NCBI RefSeq assembly: GCF_002848345.1 | Contig: NZ_CP025429.1 | Location: forward strand, 2,356,001-2,420,000 | From: Chromobacterium sp. ATCC 53434 | Lineage (GTDB): Bacteria; Pseudomonadota; Gammaproteobacteria; Burkholderiales; Chromobacteriaceae | Length of the DNA: 64,000 nt | Direction of reading: 5' to 3' | In this document: piece after piece, positions 41,440-49,886 of the stretch | How positions within the stretch are numbered: the first letter of the stretch is position 1 | How the letters are laid out: each line of letters begins with the position of its first letter | Position numbers and translations under genes: made by a program | The notes under the pieces: model-generated | What the model saw: the letters and a program-made list of their open reading frames with translations, nothing else | The model's database searches: none | Told to the model about the DNA's origin: nothing

Positions 41440-41766
41440 TCATTCATCGTTTCTGTAGCCTATGCCGGTAATGTTGTGCTCTCTGTCGGTGGAGATGGTG
41501 ACATGGGCTTTCAGAATGAAGGCATTCATGATTATGTTGTATCGCTTGGTATTGTGATCGTCGGTGAACTGTATGCACCCCATATCCCCCGAGTCGGTTT
41601 TCATAATAAAGTTGGTGTGCCTGTAGCCGTCCTTGTCGATGACATCGATCAAATGGCCTTCAAACTTTCCATCGCTGAAAACTTTGGCACAATTAAGGGT
41701 GGATGCCGACACAATCATCGACATCAGCATCATGGCAACAAAAGCAATCACGGTCTTGAGTTTCAT
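41440..41766 (-). CDS. Small secreted protein, candidate B subunit of the adjacent toxin
   Basis: 108 residues from MKLKTVIAFVAMMLMSMIVSA, a clear signal peptide, giving a mature chain of ~86 residues with two Cys (C26, C64). The composition and strand-rich pattern (KFEGHLIDVIDKDGYRH, CIQFTDDHNTKRYNIIMNAF, AHVTISTDREHNITGIGY) suit a small OB-fold pentamer subunit such as those of AB5 toxins, and the gene precedes the A-like gene by 74 bp on the same strand. A much longer frame upstream has no start support. No sequence motif proves receptor binding; the B-subunit role is inference. Confidence 0.6.
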   Translation of the reverse strand: MKLKTVIAFVAMMLMSMIVSASTLNCAKVFSDGKFEGHLIDVIDKDGYRHTNFIMKTDSGDMGCIQFTDDHNTKRYNIIMNAFILKAHVTISTDREHNITGIGYRNDE

Positions 41767-42117
41767 TTGCTTACCCGCCTTTCCTGATTTGGCTGAAACA
41801 TCGATCGCCTGAAACCCGTTTCGAACGACACCCTCTGCAGGCTGCCCTTTTTCCTCTTGAATAGGCTGTCGCGCAGTGCAAAGCGAGCCAGCGACTCTTG
41901 ATCCGACATTGCCCGGACTTGTCGCGCCATACGCGCCAACCATGCCAACAGGCTTTGGCCCATTACCAGGCTTTCTCACCGCCCCCGATCCAAATCCGGG
42001 CATTTATCGGAAACTTCCGAAACCTCGATATCAATCCGCCGCGATCAAGCAGACCGGATTAGCTTGCCAAGCGTTAACCATCGACTTGAGCAACCAGGCG
42101 CGTCACCGGCAACACAA
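41767..42117. other. Region upstream of the toxin pair
   Basis: 351 bp. It presumably contains the promoter for the 41766 gene, but no strong -35/-10 pair is seen. A long minus-strand frame passes through it without a ribosome-binding site and is probably accidental. Confidence 0.4.
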
Positions 42118-42291
42118 ATGACAAAGAAACTGCTTATCCTTACCGCCGCAGCGGCCATCGCAACAGGCTGCGCCTGCCTTTCGCTTGCGGCACATTCCAG
42201 CCCGCATTTATTTGAAGCCATCCTGTATCGTTTTACCCTGTTCTCCATTCCGGCCTCCTTGCTCGCCATTTTCGGCCTTACCCGAAAGTGA
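42118..42291 (+). CDS. Small hydrophobic protein, doubtful
   Basis: 57 residues (MTKKLLILTAAAAIATGCACL...FTLFSIPASLLAIFGLTRK). The N-terminal segment could be a lipoprotein or export signal (A-T-G-C at 15-18) and a second hydrophobic segment follows. No clear ribosome-binding site. It is divergent from the toxin pair. Kept as a low-confidence gene. Confidence 0.35.
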   Translation: MTKKLLILTAAAAIATGCACLSLAAHSSPHLFEAILYRFTLFSIPASLLAIFGLTRK

Positions 42292-42572
42292 GCGATGCGC
42301 TTCGGAATTGGCCCGCCCCCTACCTCATCGCTCACGCGCCACGCACCTGTCCGCGAACGGCCATGCTTCGCATAGACCATCGCCGCCGATACGGCGCTAG
42401 CGCTGGTCTCTCCGAATGCCTCCACCCTCCGCGCAAGCCTCGCTCGATTTGAATCCGCGATCGGGAATCCCAGCCGGCAAGGCCATTAGGAAAAGACCGA
42501 AAAGCCTGACACGGGAATCGATGACTTCATCAAAAACCGGACGATGCGCCTGCAGCGGCATTTGGCGACTGG

Positions 42573-43724
42573 ATGGAGCAATCGATGCACAACAACGTTT
42601 TGGGATGGAACGGGGAACGCCTGGACCCGGTCAGCGGCGCGACGCATCTGGGCAATGGCTACCGGGCATACAGCCCGGCATTGATGCGCTTTCACAGCCC
42701 GGACAGCCTGAGTCCGTTCGGCGCCGGCGGCGTCAATCCGTACGCCTATTGCGCCGGCGACCCGGTCAACCGCGCCGATCCGTCCGGCCATCTGAGCTGG
42801 CAGGCCTGGGCCATGATAGGCGTGGGCATCGCCGGCCTGGGTTTGGCGGCCATCACCAAGGGGGTTTCCATTATCGCCGCCGGCGGGATCATCGCCGCGC
42901 TGGAAAGCGCCTCGGCCATGTCGCTGGCGATAGGCGGAGCGGCCATCATGGCCGATGTGGCGGCGATAGCCTGCGGGGCGACGGAGGAAATCAATCCGCA
43001 AGCGTCGGCGGTACTCGGCTGGGTGTCGCTGGGGGCCGGCGCGGTGGGCCTGGCGCACGGCGCCGCTGGTCTGACACGAGCCTTGAACAAGACAACAGAG
43101 GGACTGCGTTTTCGGTTGGGCAAGCTGATGCATGCCGGTCTCAGCGGGCGCGGCGCCGAGGCGGCCGCCGCTGAAATGGCGGGGGCATCGTCAATCATGC
43201 TGCCACAAGATATGCTCAAGCTTCCTCCAGAACTCCAGCTAAGGATTATTCAACTGATGGACCTCCGGACGCTAAAGAATGTCATGCAGAGTGGAGATTC
43301 ACCTATCAGCAGAATGGCAACCGAGCACTTTCGCTTCGTTCGCGCCAATCGCTCCAATTTAGTCGATATCGCCCGGATATTGAGCTATTCTCGCAAGCAT
43401 ACGAATGCCTTTCTGTCCAGCATAAAAAATAATGACCCCGTCACTCAGCTTTACGCAAGACTTGGCGCGCTAAAGCAACTCGACGATAAGCTGCCGATAC
43501 GGGGATATAGCGTACAAGCAGTTGATGAGGCATATCGGAAAATAATAAACGGCCTGCCAGAAGAATCAGCCGTTCAGTTTCAAGACGCCAATCAGCAAGC
43601 TATAAGGCTGCAAGACATTTCGCCTCCCAACGCCGAGCTTAAGGCAATCTTCAATCAAGCTCGTGAAATACCAGTCCCCTTGACCGATTCATCGATTCCC
43701 TACCCTCTCTGGAGGCTCATATGA
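42573..43724 (+). CDS. Mini-Rhs protein with F-box-like C-terminal domain
   Basis: 383 residues; start at 42573 or, with a better site (ATGGAG), 42585. Residues ~8-72 are one Rhs core cap: LGWNGERLDPVSGATHLGNG, YRAYSPALMRFHSPDSLSPFG, NPYAYCAGDPVNRADPSGH. A glycine/alanine-rich hydrophobic region (~75-165) looks membrane-active. The variable end (~200-383) begins MLPQDMLKLPPELQLRIIQ and LMDLRTLKNVM, an F-box-like motif that in eukaryotes binds Skp1 of ubiquitin ligases. It is similar in plan to three other proteins in the window. It has no Rhs shell, so it cannot be a classic self-encapsulated toxin. Effector function is inferred. Confidence 0.75.
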   Translation: MEQSMHNNVLGWNGERLDPVSGATHLGNGYRAYSPALMRFHSPDSLSPFGAGGVNPYAYCAGDPVNRADPSGHLSWQAWAMIGVGIAGLGLAAITKGVSIIAAGGIIAALESASAMSLAIGGAAIMADVAAIACGATEEINPQASAVLGWVSLGAGAVGLAHGAAGLTRALNKTTEGLRFRLGKLMHAGLSGRGAEAAAAEMAGASSIMLPQDMLKLPPELQLRIIQLMDLRTLKNVMQSGDSPISRMATEHFRFVRANRSNLVDIARILSYSRKHTNAFLSSIKNNDPVTQLYARLGALKQLDDKLPIRGYSVQAVDEAYRKIINGLPEESAVQFQDANQQAIRLQDISPPNAELKAIFNQAREIPVPLTDSSIPYPLWRLI

Positions 43725-44003
43725 CTATATGGCCATCGCGGCAAGTCAGCGCCTTCCAAGCGCGATTACCGACAAAACGCCCTTTCCGTCCAGGCAAGCA
43801 TTGACAGCCTTTTACCCCATGGCGTCTTGGCGCCGGTCCACAATCCGCTCCATCCACGGCACGCGGAACAGCCGCGCTCCGGCGTCGGCGGCTCAAATTG
43901 GCGTACACTGACGCAAGCGATATCCAGGCCGATGGCATTCGACATGCCGGCCCTCCCCGCCCGGCGGCGGCAAACCCGGCGGCCAGGCAAGACCTAGCTG
44001 TCA

Positions 44004-44438
44004 ATGGAGACAAGAATGAGCGCCTTCACCACCTCCCGCGAGATTCCCGCCACCGTGGAACAGGTCTTCGCCGCGATCAGCGATCCGGCTCGGTTGGCGC
44101 GCTGGTGGGGCCCCGCCGGCTTCAGCAACACCTTCGACGTGTGCGAGTTCAGGACCGGCGGCCGCTGGGCGTTCACGATGCACGGGCCGGACGGCAAGCA
44201 TTATCCGAACGAGAACGTGTTCGCCGAGATCGCCGCGCCGGCCAAGGTGGTGGTGCAACACGTTTCCCAGCCAAAGTTCCACCTGACGATCTCGCTAGCG
44301 GCCACGCCGGCCGGCACGCGGGTTTCCTGGTTGCAGCAGTTTGAAAGCGACGAACTGGCCGAGCGCATGGCCGCCATCGTCATCCCGGCCAACGAGCAGA
44401 ACCTGGAACGGCTGGAGGCCGAGGCGCTGCGGCGCTAA
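44004..44438 (+). CDS. AHSA1/SRPBCC-family protein
   Basis: 144 residues with the START-like fold of the Hsp90-ATPase-activator-homologue family: MSAFTTSREIPATVEQVFAAISDPARLARWWGP at the start, CEFRTGGRWAFTMHGPDG, and a C-terminal helix NEQNLERLEAEAL. Members often bind hydrophobic small ligands or act as partners of small ArsR regulators, but no such gene is adjacent. The alternative start at the second Met (MSAFTTS) is possible. It sits between two mini-Rhs genes and appears unrelated to them. Confidence 0.85.
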   Translation: METRMSAFTTSREIPATVEQVFAAISDPARLARWWGPAGFSNTFDVCEFRTGGRWAFTMHGPDGKHYPNENVFAEIAAPAKVVVQHVSQPKFHLTISLAATPAGTRVSWLQQFESDELAERMAAIVIPANEQNLERLEAEALRR

Positions 44439-44475
44439 CGGGACGGCAAGCCGGGCGTCGCGGTCGGGCGCCCCA

Positions 44476-45654
44476 TCAACCCGATGCCGGCGTAAGCCAG
44501 ACATCGCTGTTCTCTATGCCTTTTATCGTCAGTATCCGGGTGTTTTCGTTGGGTATTCGAGCCAGCTTGGCATTCAAAAGGGCATTCGTTTCAGCAATGG
44601 CACGATCATACGTCCCGTTTTCAAGACCAATCGCGTCAAACCTTTCCGCGGCCGCCCTGAGCACATCCCGGTACAAGGCATTATCATTGGCATGGGTAAA
44701 AAAGCGATTTCCGCCAAAGGTATACATGCGGAATTTGCTTCCTCTAGGCAAAGAATGGGCCATCCTGCCGCTTCCTCGACCCAGTATTCTGACGCTCCTG
44801 ATCTGATCGAAATCAGGCACCACCTTTTTAAGCTCTTTGATCAGCCGCTTCAGTTCCCATGTCACACCGTTGATGCCAACGTGGGCGCCCCTGTTTTCGC
44901 GCAAGCTCATATTGATGACCACATCCAGATGATTCGGATCATTCGCCACTCCGCGATAAGCCAGGGCCACCTCCCGCGCTATCTGGTCGTGGGAGTCGAG
45001 CCTGGTGCTAATGCCCAGGGTGTAGACCCCGCTCTGCGGCAAGGTGGTAATGCGAGAGACGATAATAGGGTCCTCCGCCGCCGCGGCCCCGCGCCCGCTG
45101 AGGCCGACGCGCATCAGCGTGCCCAGCCGCTGGCGCAGCCCGGCCGTCAGCGCTCGCCCGAGGCCAATGCCCCCATGCGCCACCCCCACCACACCGCTTC
45201 CCAACGAACTCCAAGCCAGTATCGCCGACGCTTGCGGGTGGCATTCCTCCATCGCTCCGCTCGCTATCGCCGCCACATCGGCCACCACAGCCGCTCCGCT
45301 TATCGCCAACGCTACGGCCGAGGCGCTTTCCAACGCGGCGATCACACCGCCGGCGGCGACGATCGAGCTCCCGGCGGTGAAGGCCGCCAGCGCCAGACCG
45401 GCCGCGCCCAGGCCGATGCCGGTCCAGGCCTGCCAGCTCAAATGACCGGATGGATCGGCCCGATTGACCGGATCGCCATCGCAATAGGCATAAGGGTTGA
45501 CGCTGCCGGCGCCGAACGGACTCAGGCTGTCCGGGCAATGAAAACGCATCAATGCCGGGCTGTATGCCCGGTAGCCATTGCCCAGATGCGTCGCGCCGCT
45601 GACCGGGTCCAGACGCTCGCCATTCCATCCCAAAACACTGCCGTTGTTCATCAT
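44476..45654 (-). CDS. Mini-Rhs protein with unknown C-terminal domain
   Basis: 392 residues from MMNNGSVLGWNGERLDPVSG, chosen by alignment with the other mini-Rhs starts; no good ribosome-binding site is seen. One Rhs cap (~8-75), then a hydrophobic Ala/Gly-rich segment (~80-170) and a variable domain (~190-392: VSRITTLPQSGVYTLGIST, LDVVINMSLRENRGAHVGIN, VRILGRGSGRMAHSLPRG, FTHANDNALYRDVLRAA). The last part has a mixed alpha/beta look, but I recognise no toxin family. It converges on the AHSA1 gene. The N-terminal half is clearly homologous to the protein at 42573. Confidence 0.72.
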   Translation of the reverse strand: MMNNGSVLGWNGERLDPVSGATHLGNGYRAYSPALMRFHCPDSLSPFGAGSVNPYAYCDGDPVNRADPSGHLSWQAWTGIGLGAAGLALAAFTAGSSIVAAGGVIAALESASAVALAISGAAVVADVAAIASGAMEECHPQASAILAWSSLGSGVVGVAHGGIGLGRALTAGLRQRLGTLMRVGLSGRGAAAAEDPIIVSRITTLPQSGVYTLGISTRLDSHDQIAREVALAYRGVANDPNHLDVVINMSLRENRGAHVGINGVTWELKRLIKELKKVVPDFDQIRSVRILGRGSGRMAHSLPRGSKFRMYTFGGNRFFTHANDNALYRDVLRAAAERFDAIGLENGTYDRAIAETNALLNAKLARIPNENTRILTIKGIENSDVWLTPASG

Positions 45655-45821
45655 TGGGGGCACACACGAAGTTGATGACAGGATTGTACAAGCCACGACT
45701 GACTTGACGATTTCCTCCCGCCATCGATATCAGACCAGTCCGACCCGCCCCGTCTCCAGGCTGACCGCCGCCCGCGGCTATCGATGCGCCCTTCGGCCCG
45801 ACATCATCCTCCACCAAACAA

Positions 45822-45851
45822 TTGACTTTATCAACTATTGACCAATACAAT
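45822..45851 (+). promoter_or_regulatory. Promoter and likely MarR operator
   Basis: TTGACT (45822-45827) and TACAAT (45846-45851) with an 18-bp spacer precede the marR gene. Around them, ATCAACTATTGA and TTGAGCTGATCAA are imperfect inverted half-sites, as expected for an autoregulatory MarR operator. Confidence 0.55.
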
Positions 45852-45879
45852 TATTGAGCTGATCAACTCAGGAATCATC

Positions 45880-46326
45880 ATGCTCCACCTTCTCGGCCAC
45901 CGCCTGGCCCATATCGTCAACCTGAAGCGGCGCCTGATGGACGCCCGCCTGCCCGCCGCCGGCATGACGCGCTCCCGGCGCCAGATCCTGCTGATGCTAT
46001 GGCACGCCGGCGACTGCACGCAGAAAACGCTGCTGGGCCACCTGGACATGGACCCGGGCCAGCTGGCCAGGACGCTGGACGGGCTGGAAAAGGACGGCTA
46101 CGTGCGCCGCGCGCCGTGGTCGGCCAACCGGCGCTGCCTGTTCGTCGAAATGACCGAGCGTTGTCGCGCAGAAGCGATGCCGGAGCTGCTGGCCGCGGCG
46201 AACGATGTCGACGAGCTGCTGCTCCGCGGCTTCAGCGACGACGAGCGACAACAGATGCAGGACATGCTGGCGAGAATGCTGGCCAATTTCCAGAGACAGG
46301 CCGCTGGAGGCGATCATGACGACTGA
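45880..46326 (+). CDS. MarR-family transcriptional regulator
   Basis: 148 residues from the ATG at 45880 (AGGAA upstream); a longer TTG frame is unlikely because it covers the promoter. The winged helix-turn-helix is clear: TRSRRQILLMLWHAGDCTQ, then LGHLDMDPGQLARTLDGLEKDGYVRRAPWSANRR (wing), flanked by dimerisation helices at both ends. Its stop overlaps the start of a Bcr/CflA-type efflux gene by 11 bp, so it most likely represses its own operon and responds to a compound exported by the pump. Confidence 0.88.
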   Translation: MLHLLGHRLAHIVNLKRRLMDARLPAAGMTRSRRQILLMLWHAGDCTQKTLLGHLDMDPGQLARTLDGLEKDGYVRRAPWSANRRCLFVEMTERCRAEAMPELLAAANDVDELLLRGFSDDERQQMQDMLARMLANFQRQAAGGDHDD

Positions 46327-47530
46327 CATCCACCCACTGCCGCCGAAGCAATTGAAACGGCTGATCCTGGTGCTGCTGCTGGTAATGCCCTTCTTCGGCA
46401 TGGCCGTCGACCTGGTTTCGCCGTCGCTGCCGGCGATGGCCGCGCAGCTGGGCGAATCGGACAATTCGATCAAGAATCTGATCAGCCTCTATCTGCTGGG
46501 CTATGCGCTGGGCAACTTCGGCTCCGGCTTTCTCACCGACGCCTGGGGCCGGCGCAAGCTGCTCTTGGGCGGCATGGCCGGCTTCGCGCTGATCAGCCTG
46601 CTGCCGCTGTGGCTGCCGACGCTGCCGGCGCTGTTGGCCACCCGGCTGGCGCAGGGCCTGATGGTGGGCACCATCTCGGTGGTGGCGCGCTCGGTGTATC
46701 CGGACGTGCTGGCGCCGCAGGAGCTGGTGAAGATAGGCGTGGTGTCCGGCAGCATGTTCGGTCTGGGCCCGATCATCGGCCCGGTGCTGGGCGGCTACCT
46801 GCAGGTCTACGCCGGCTGGCAGGCCTGTTTCGTGTTCTTCGCCGTCTCGATGGCGGTGATGGGCGTGCTGGTGGCCCGCTTCGTGCCGGAAACGCATTTC
46901 CGCCGCCATCCGCTGAACCTGCCGACGATACGCCGCAATCTCGGCGAGGTGATGCGCCACCACCAGTTCATGGGCATGGTGGTGCTGATGGGCGCGATCT
47001 ACTCGATGAGCATCGCCTTCAACACCGTCGGTCCGTTCATCGTCCAGTCCGGCTGGCATTACTCGCCCATCGTCTTCGGCCACATCGCCTTCGGCCTCGG
47101 CTGCGTCTTCCTGCTGGCCACCTTCATCTGCCGCTATCTGGTCAGCCGCTTCCCGGTGGCCCGCGTGCAGCAGGGCATGACCCGGCTGCTGCTGGCGGTG
47201 ACGCTGCCGGGCCTGGCGCTGTCCTGGCTGTGGCCCGACAGCCTGGCGCTGCTGTGCGCCGTCAGCGCGCTGATGTTTTTCGGCCAGGGCATGCTGTTCC
47301 CGATGTCGATGGGACGCGGACTGGCGCTGTTCCGCCATATCGCCGGCACCGCCACCGCGCTGATGTTCCTGATCAACATTCTGATGACCAGCGCGACATC
47401 GTTCCTGCTGAGCCTGCTGTCGGTCCACGACGCGCCGGCGCTGCTGGCCGTGTATCTGGTGCTGGCGCTGATCTGCTTCTTCGCCAACCGGCTGCTGATA
47501 CAGCCGGCGGAACAGGCGGTGCGCGACTGA
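46316..47530 (+). CDS. MFS drug efflux transporter, Bcr/CflA type
   Basis: 404 residues, 12 predicted membrane helices. MFS motif A follows helix 2 (GFLTDAWGRRKLLLGG), and motif C-like GSMFGLGPIIGPVLGG in helix 5 marks drug:H+ antiporters of the Bcr/CflA/TCR group. The start MTTDIHPLPPKQLKR is preceded by GGAGG, overlapping marR by 11 bp. Likely exports a toxic compound in exchange for protons; substrate unknown. Confidence 0.88.
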   Translation: MTTDIHPLPPKQLKRLILVLLLVMPFFGMAVDLVSPSLPAMAAQLGESDNSIKNLISLYLLGYALGNFGSGFLTDAWGRRKLLLGGMAGFALISLLPLWLPTLPALLATRLAQGLMVGTISVVARSVYPDVLAPQELVKIGVVSGSMFGLGPIIGPVLGGYLQVYAGWQACFVFFAVSMAVMGVLVARFVPETHFRRHPLNLPTIRRNLGEVMRHHQFMGMVVLMGAIYSMSIAFNTVGPFIVQSGWHYSPIVFGHIAFGLGCVFLLATFICRYLVSRFPVARVQQGMTRLLLAVTLPGLALSWLWPDSLALLCAVSALMFFGQGMLFPMSMGRGLALFRHIAGTATALMFLINILMTSATSFLLSLLSVHDAPALLAVYLVLALICFFANRLLIQPAEQAVRD

Positions 47531-47640
47531 GCCGGCGGCCGCGGTCGATAAAATCGTCGCCCGCGCGCCGCCGTCTTGCGCTACCCTACGCGCCTTGAGC
47601 AATACGCGCGGCTCCGCCGCGCGGCAACCGTATCCGAAAC

Positions 47641-48711
47641 ATGCGCATCCAGGAATTCCACCAGGCCCTCGCCGACATCGGCGCCCGCTCCTGTCATATC
47701 GGCCGCATCAACCGCGCCTGGCTGAAGGGCCAGCCGCTGGACGCCGGCACCCGCCACCAGAAAAGCGAGGACTATTTTCCGCTGTCGGTCCGCGACGGCC
47801 TGGCGCCGATCGCCGCGCGGATGGAGGGCCTGGCGCGCATCCGCTCGCAGCATACGGCGGCGGATGGCTCCTTGCGGCTGCTGGTGGAGTTGAATGACGG
47901 CCAGATGGTGGAAAGCGTGCTGCTGCCGCGCGACGGGCTGTGCGTGTCCAGCCAGGTCGGCTGCGCGGTCGGCTGCACTTTCTGCATGACCGGCAAATCC
48001 GGCCTGCTGCGCCAGCTGGGCAGCGCCGAGATCGCGGCGCAGCTGGCGCTGGCGCGGCGCATCCGCCCGGTGAAGAAGGTGGTGTTCATGGGCATGGGCG
48101 AGCCGGCGCACAATCTGGACAATGTGCTGGAGGCGATGGACTGGCTGGGCACCGACGGCAATATCGGCCACAAGAATCTGGTGTTTTCCACCGTCGGCGA
48201 TCCGCGGGTGTTCGAGCGGCTGCCGCAGCAAAAGGTCAAGCCGGCGCTGGCGCTGTCGCTGCACACCACCCGCGCCGATCTGCGCGAGAGCCTGCTGCCG
48301 CGCGCGCCGCGCATCGCCCCGGCCGAGCTGGTGGAGATGGGAGAGGCCTATGCCCGCGCCACCGGCTACCCGATACAGTACCAGTGGACGCTGCTGGCCG
48401 GCGTCAACGACGGCCAGGACGAAATGGACGCCGCCGTCCGCCTGTTGAAGGGCAAGTACGGCGTGCTGAACATCATTCCGTACAACAGCGTGGACGGCGA
48501 CGCATTCCAGCGGCCGGACGCCGGGCGGGTCGCGGAGCTCCGCCGCTATCTGCACGACAACGGCGTGCTGACCAAGGTGAGGGACTCCGCCGGCCAGGAC
48601 GTGGACGGCGGCTGCGGCCAGCTGCGAGCGCGGGCCGCCCATCTGATAGACAGCAGCCGCCTGCGGCGGCGCGACGCGGCGCAGGCGCCGGGCCAGGCCG
48701 GCACGGACTGA
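47641..48711 (+). CDS. RlmN/Cfr-family radical SAM RNA methyltransferase (paralogue)
   Basis: 356 residues. The radical SAM cluster site is GCAVGCTFCMTGKSG (C-x3-C-x2-C), followed by VVFMGMGEPAHNLDNV and LALSLHTTRADLRE as in RlmN. The conserved C-terminal Cys that becomes methylated lies in VDGGCGQL. RlmN methylates A2503 of 23S rRNA (and tRNA A37). The N-terminal RNA-binding region is shorter and less conserved than in E. coli RlmN, and the gene is not in the usual ndk-pilW-type neighbourhood, so it is probably a paralogue with a similar reaction. Substrate not certain. Confidence 0.82.
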   Translation: MRIQEFHQALADIGARSCHIGRINRAWLKGQPLDAGTRHQKSEDYFPLSVRDGLAPIAARMEGLARIRSQHTAADGSLRLLVELNDGQMVESVLLPRDGLCVSSQVGCAVGCTFCMTGKSGLLRQLGSAEIAAQLALARRIRPVKKVVFMGMGEPAHNLDNVLEAMDWLGTDGNIGHKNLVFSTVGDPRVFERLPQQKVKPALALSLHTTRADLRESLLPRAPRIAPAELVEMGEAYARATGYPIQYQWTLLAGVNDGQDEMDAAVRLLKGKYGVLNIIPYNSVDGDAFQRPDAGRVAELRRYLHDNGVLTKVRDSAGQDVDGGCGQLRARAAHLIDSSRLRRRDAAQAPGQAGTD

Positions 48712-48726
48712 CTACGGCGGCGGCGC

Positions 48727-49848
48727 TCAGTTCCGATAAACCCGCTGCAGATACGTGGCTCTGCCGAAATCGATGAATTTGACTTCACCCTCGTCGGTCA
48801 GCAGCACGTTATCCCCGCTGAGATCGTCATGAAAAATGCCCATGTCCGCCAGCCGCCGCTGTTCGGCGGCAATCTTCCGTTCAAGCTCCCAGGTCTCATA
48901 GGGAGAAAGATCGAGCGAGCTTACCGGCCGGCCACGAATCTTCAACATCCACAACCTGTCGTGACGGACCACGGCCGATTCCGCCCCATAGACTTGCCTG
49001 AAAACGTAGGCTTCGTTCTGCAACGCGAAAATGTCCCGCGCGGTGCGGACACCAAGCAGGGGCTCCTTGACCACCCAGCGCTCGCCGACATCGTAAACGG
49101 TCCCCTGCGTCCCCGCCCCGATCAGCCTGTCCTGCCGCTGCCGCCGCGACAAGGCCAGGAAGGCGTCCATGCCCGACGACAATGACGAGCGCCGCGGCGC
49201 ACTCATTTCAACCAGCTCTTCCACCGGCTCCGCGGCCGGGCGGAAACATCTAGTCAGCCGTCCGCCCAACGCCACGCCGAAACCGCCCCGCTCGCCGCGC
49301 TCGATGCGCGCCAGCAGCCGGCCGCGCCCCTGCAGCCACGCGCCCAGCTTCAGATCCGCCACGCCGATCAACGTTGCGGCCTTCGGCACCAAGCGGCTCA
49401 CGCCCAGCGCCACGCCGCAGCTGACGATGCCCAGCGCCAGGCTGCTCCAGCCCAGAATCTCCGCCGCCTTGCGGTCGTCGACCACCTCCGCCGCGATGCC
49501 CAGCCCGACCGAGGCCACGCCAGCCACCACCGCGCCTATCGACAGCGCCGCCGCCAGCGTGGTGCCGAAACTGACCGGCGTCAGCAACACGCCCAGCGCG
49601 CCCAGGCCGATGCCGATGGCGCCGCCGACGCTGAATTGGCCGGACGGGTCGGCCCGGTTGATCGGATCGCCGTCGCAATAGGCGTAGGGATTGACGCCGC
49701 CGGCGCCGAAGGGACTCAGGCTGTCCGGACAGTGGAAGCGCATCAGCGCCGGGCTGTAGGCCCGATGGCCCAGGCCCAGGTGATGAACGCCGCCGACCGG
49801 ATCCGGCCGTTCGCCGTTGTAGCCGATTGCACAGTCGCTCATGGCCAT
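48727..49848 (-). CDS. Mini-Rhs protein with protein-kinase-fold C-terminal domain (first)
   Basis: 373 residues from MAMSDCAIGYNGERPDP (AAGGA upstream). Rhs cap at ~6-70 (RAYSPALMRFHCPDSLSPFG), a hydrophobic Gly/Ala segment ~72-155, then a kinase fold (~235-373): glycine loop GAGTQGTVYDV (244-254), ATP-binding K261, catalytic FHDDLSGDNVLL with D342 and N347, and metal-binding FIDFGRA (D360). It is as short as the OspG/NleH effector kinases, which also lack the C-lobe extension. The gene follows a very similar one. Delivery and target unknown; its ends are intact. Confidence 0.75.
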   Translation of the reverse strand: MAMSDCAIGYNGERPDPVGGVHHLGLGHRAYSPALMRFHCPDSLSPFGAGGVNPYAYCDGDPINRADPSGQFSVGGAIGIGLGALGVLLTPVSFGTTLAAALSIGAVVAGVASVGLGIAAEVVDDRKAAEILGWSSLALGIVSCGVALGVSRLVPKAATLIGVADLKLGAWLQGRGRLLARIERGERGGFGVALGGRLTRCFRPAAEPVEELVEMSAPRRSSLSSGMDAFLALSRRQRQDRLIGAGTQGTVYDVGERWVVKEPLLGVRTARDIFALQNEAYVFRQVYGAESAVVRHDRLWMLKIRGRPVSSLDLSPYETWELERKIAAEQRRLADMGIFHDDLSGDNVLLTDEGEVKFIDFGRATYLQRVYRN

Positions 49849-49886
49849 CGTGTTCCTTGTCCAAAATAAAGCCTGGCGGACGCGCC

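Noticed and set aside
46232..47602. 456-codon minus-strand open frame across the MFS gene
   Set aside because: Antisense to a 12-helix transporter with MFS motifs; the product is Gln/His/Arg rich and has no fold signature.
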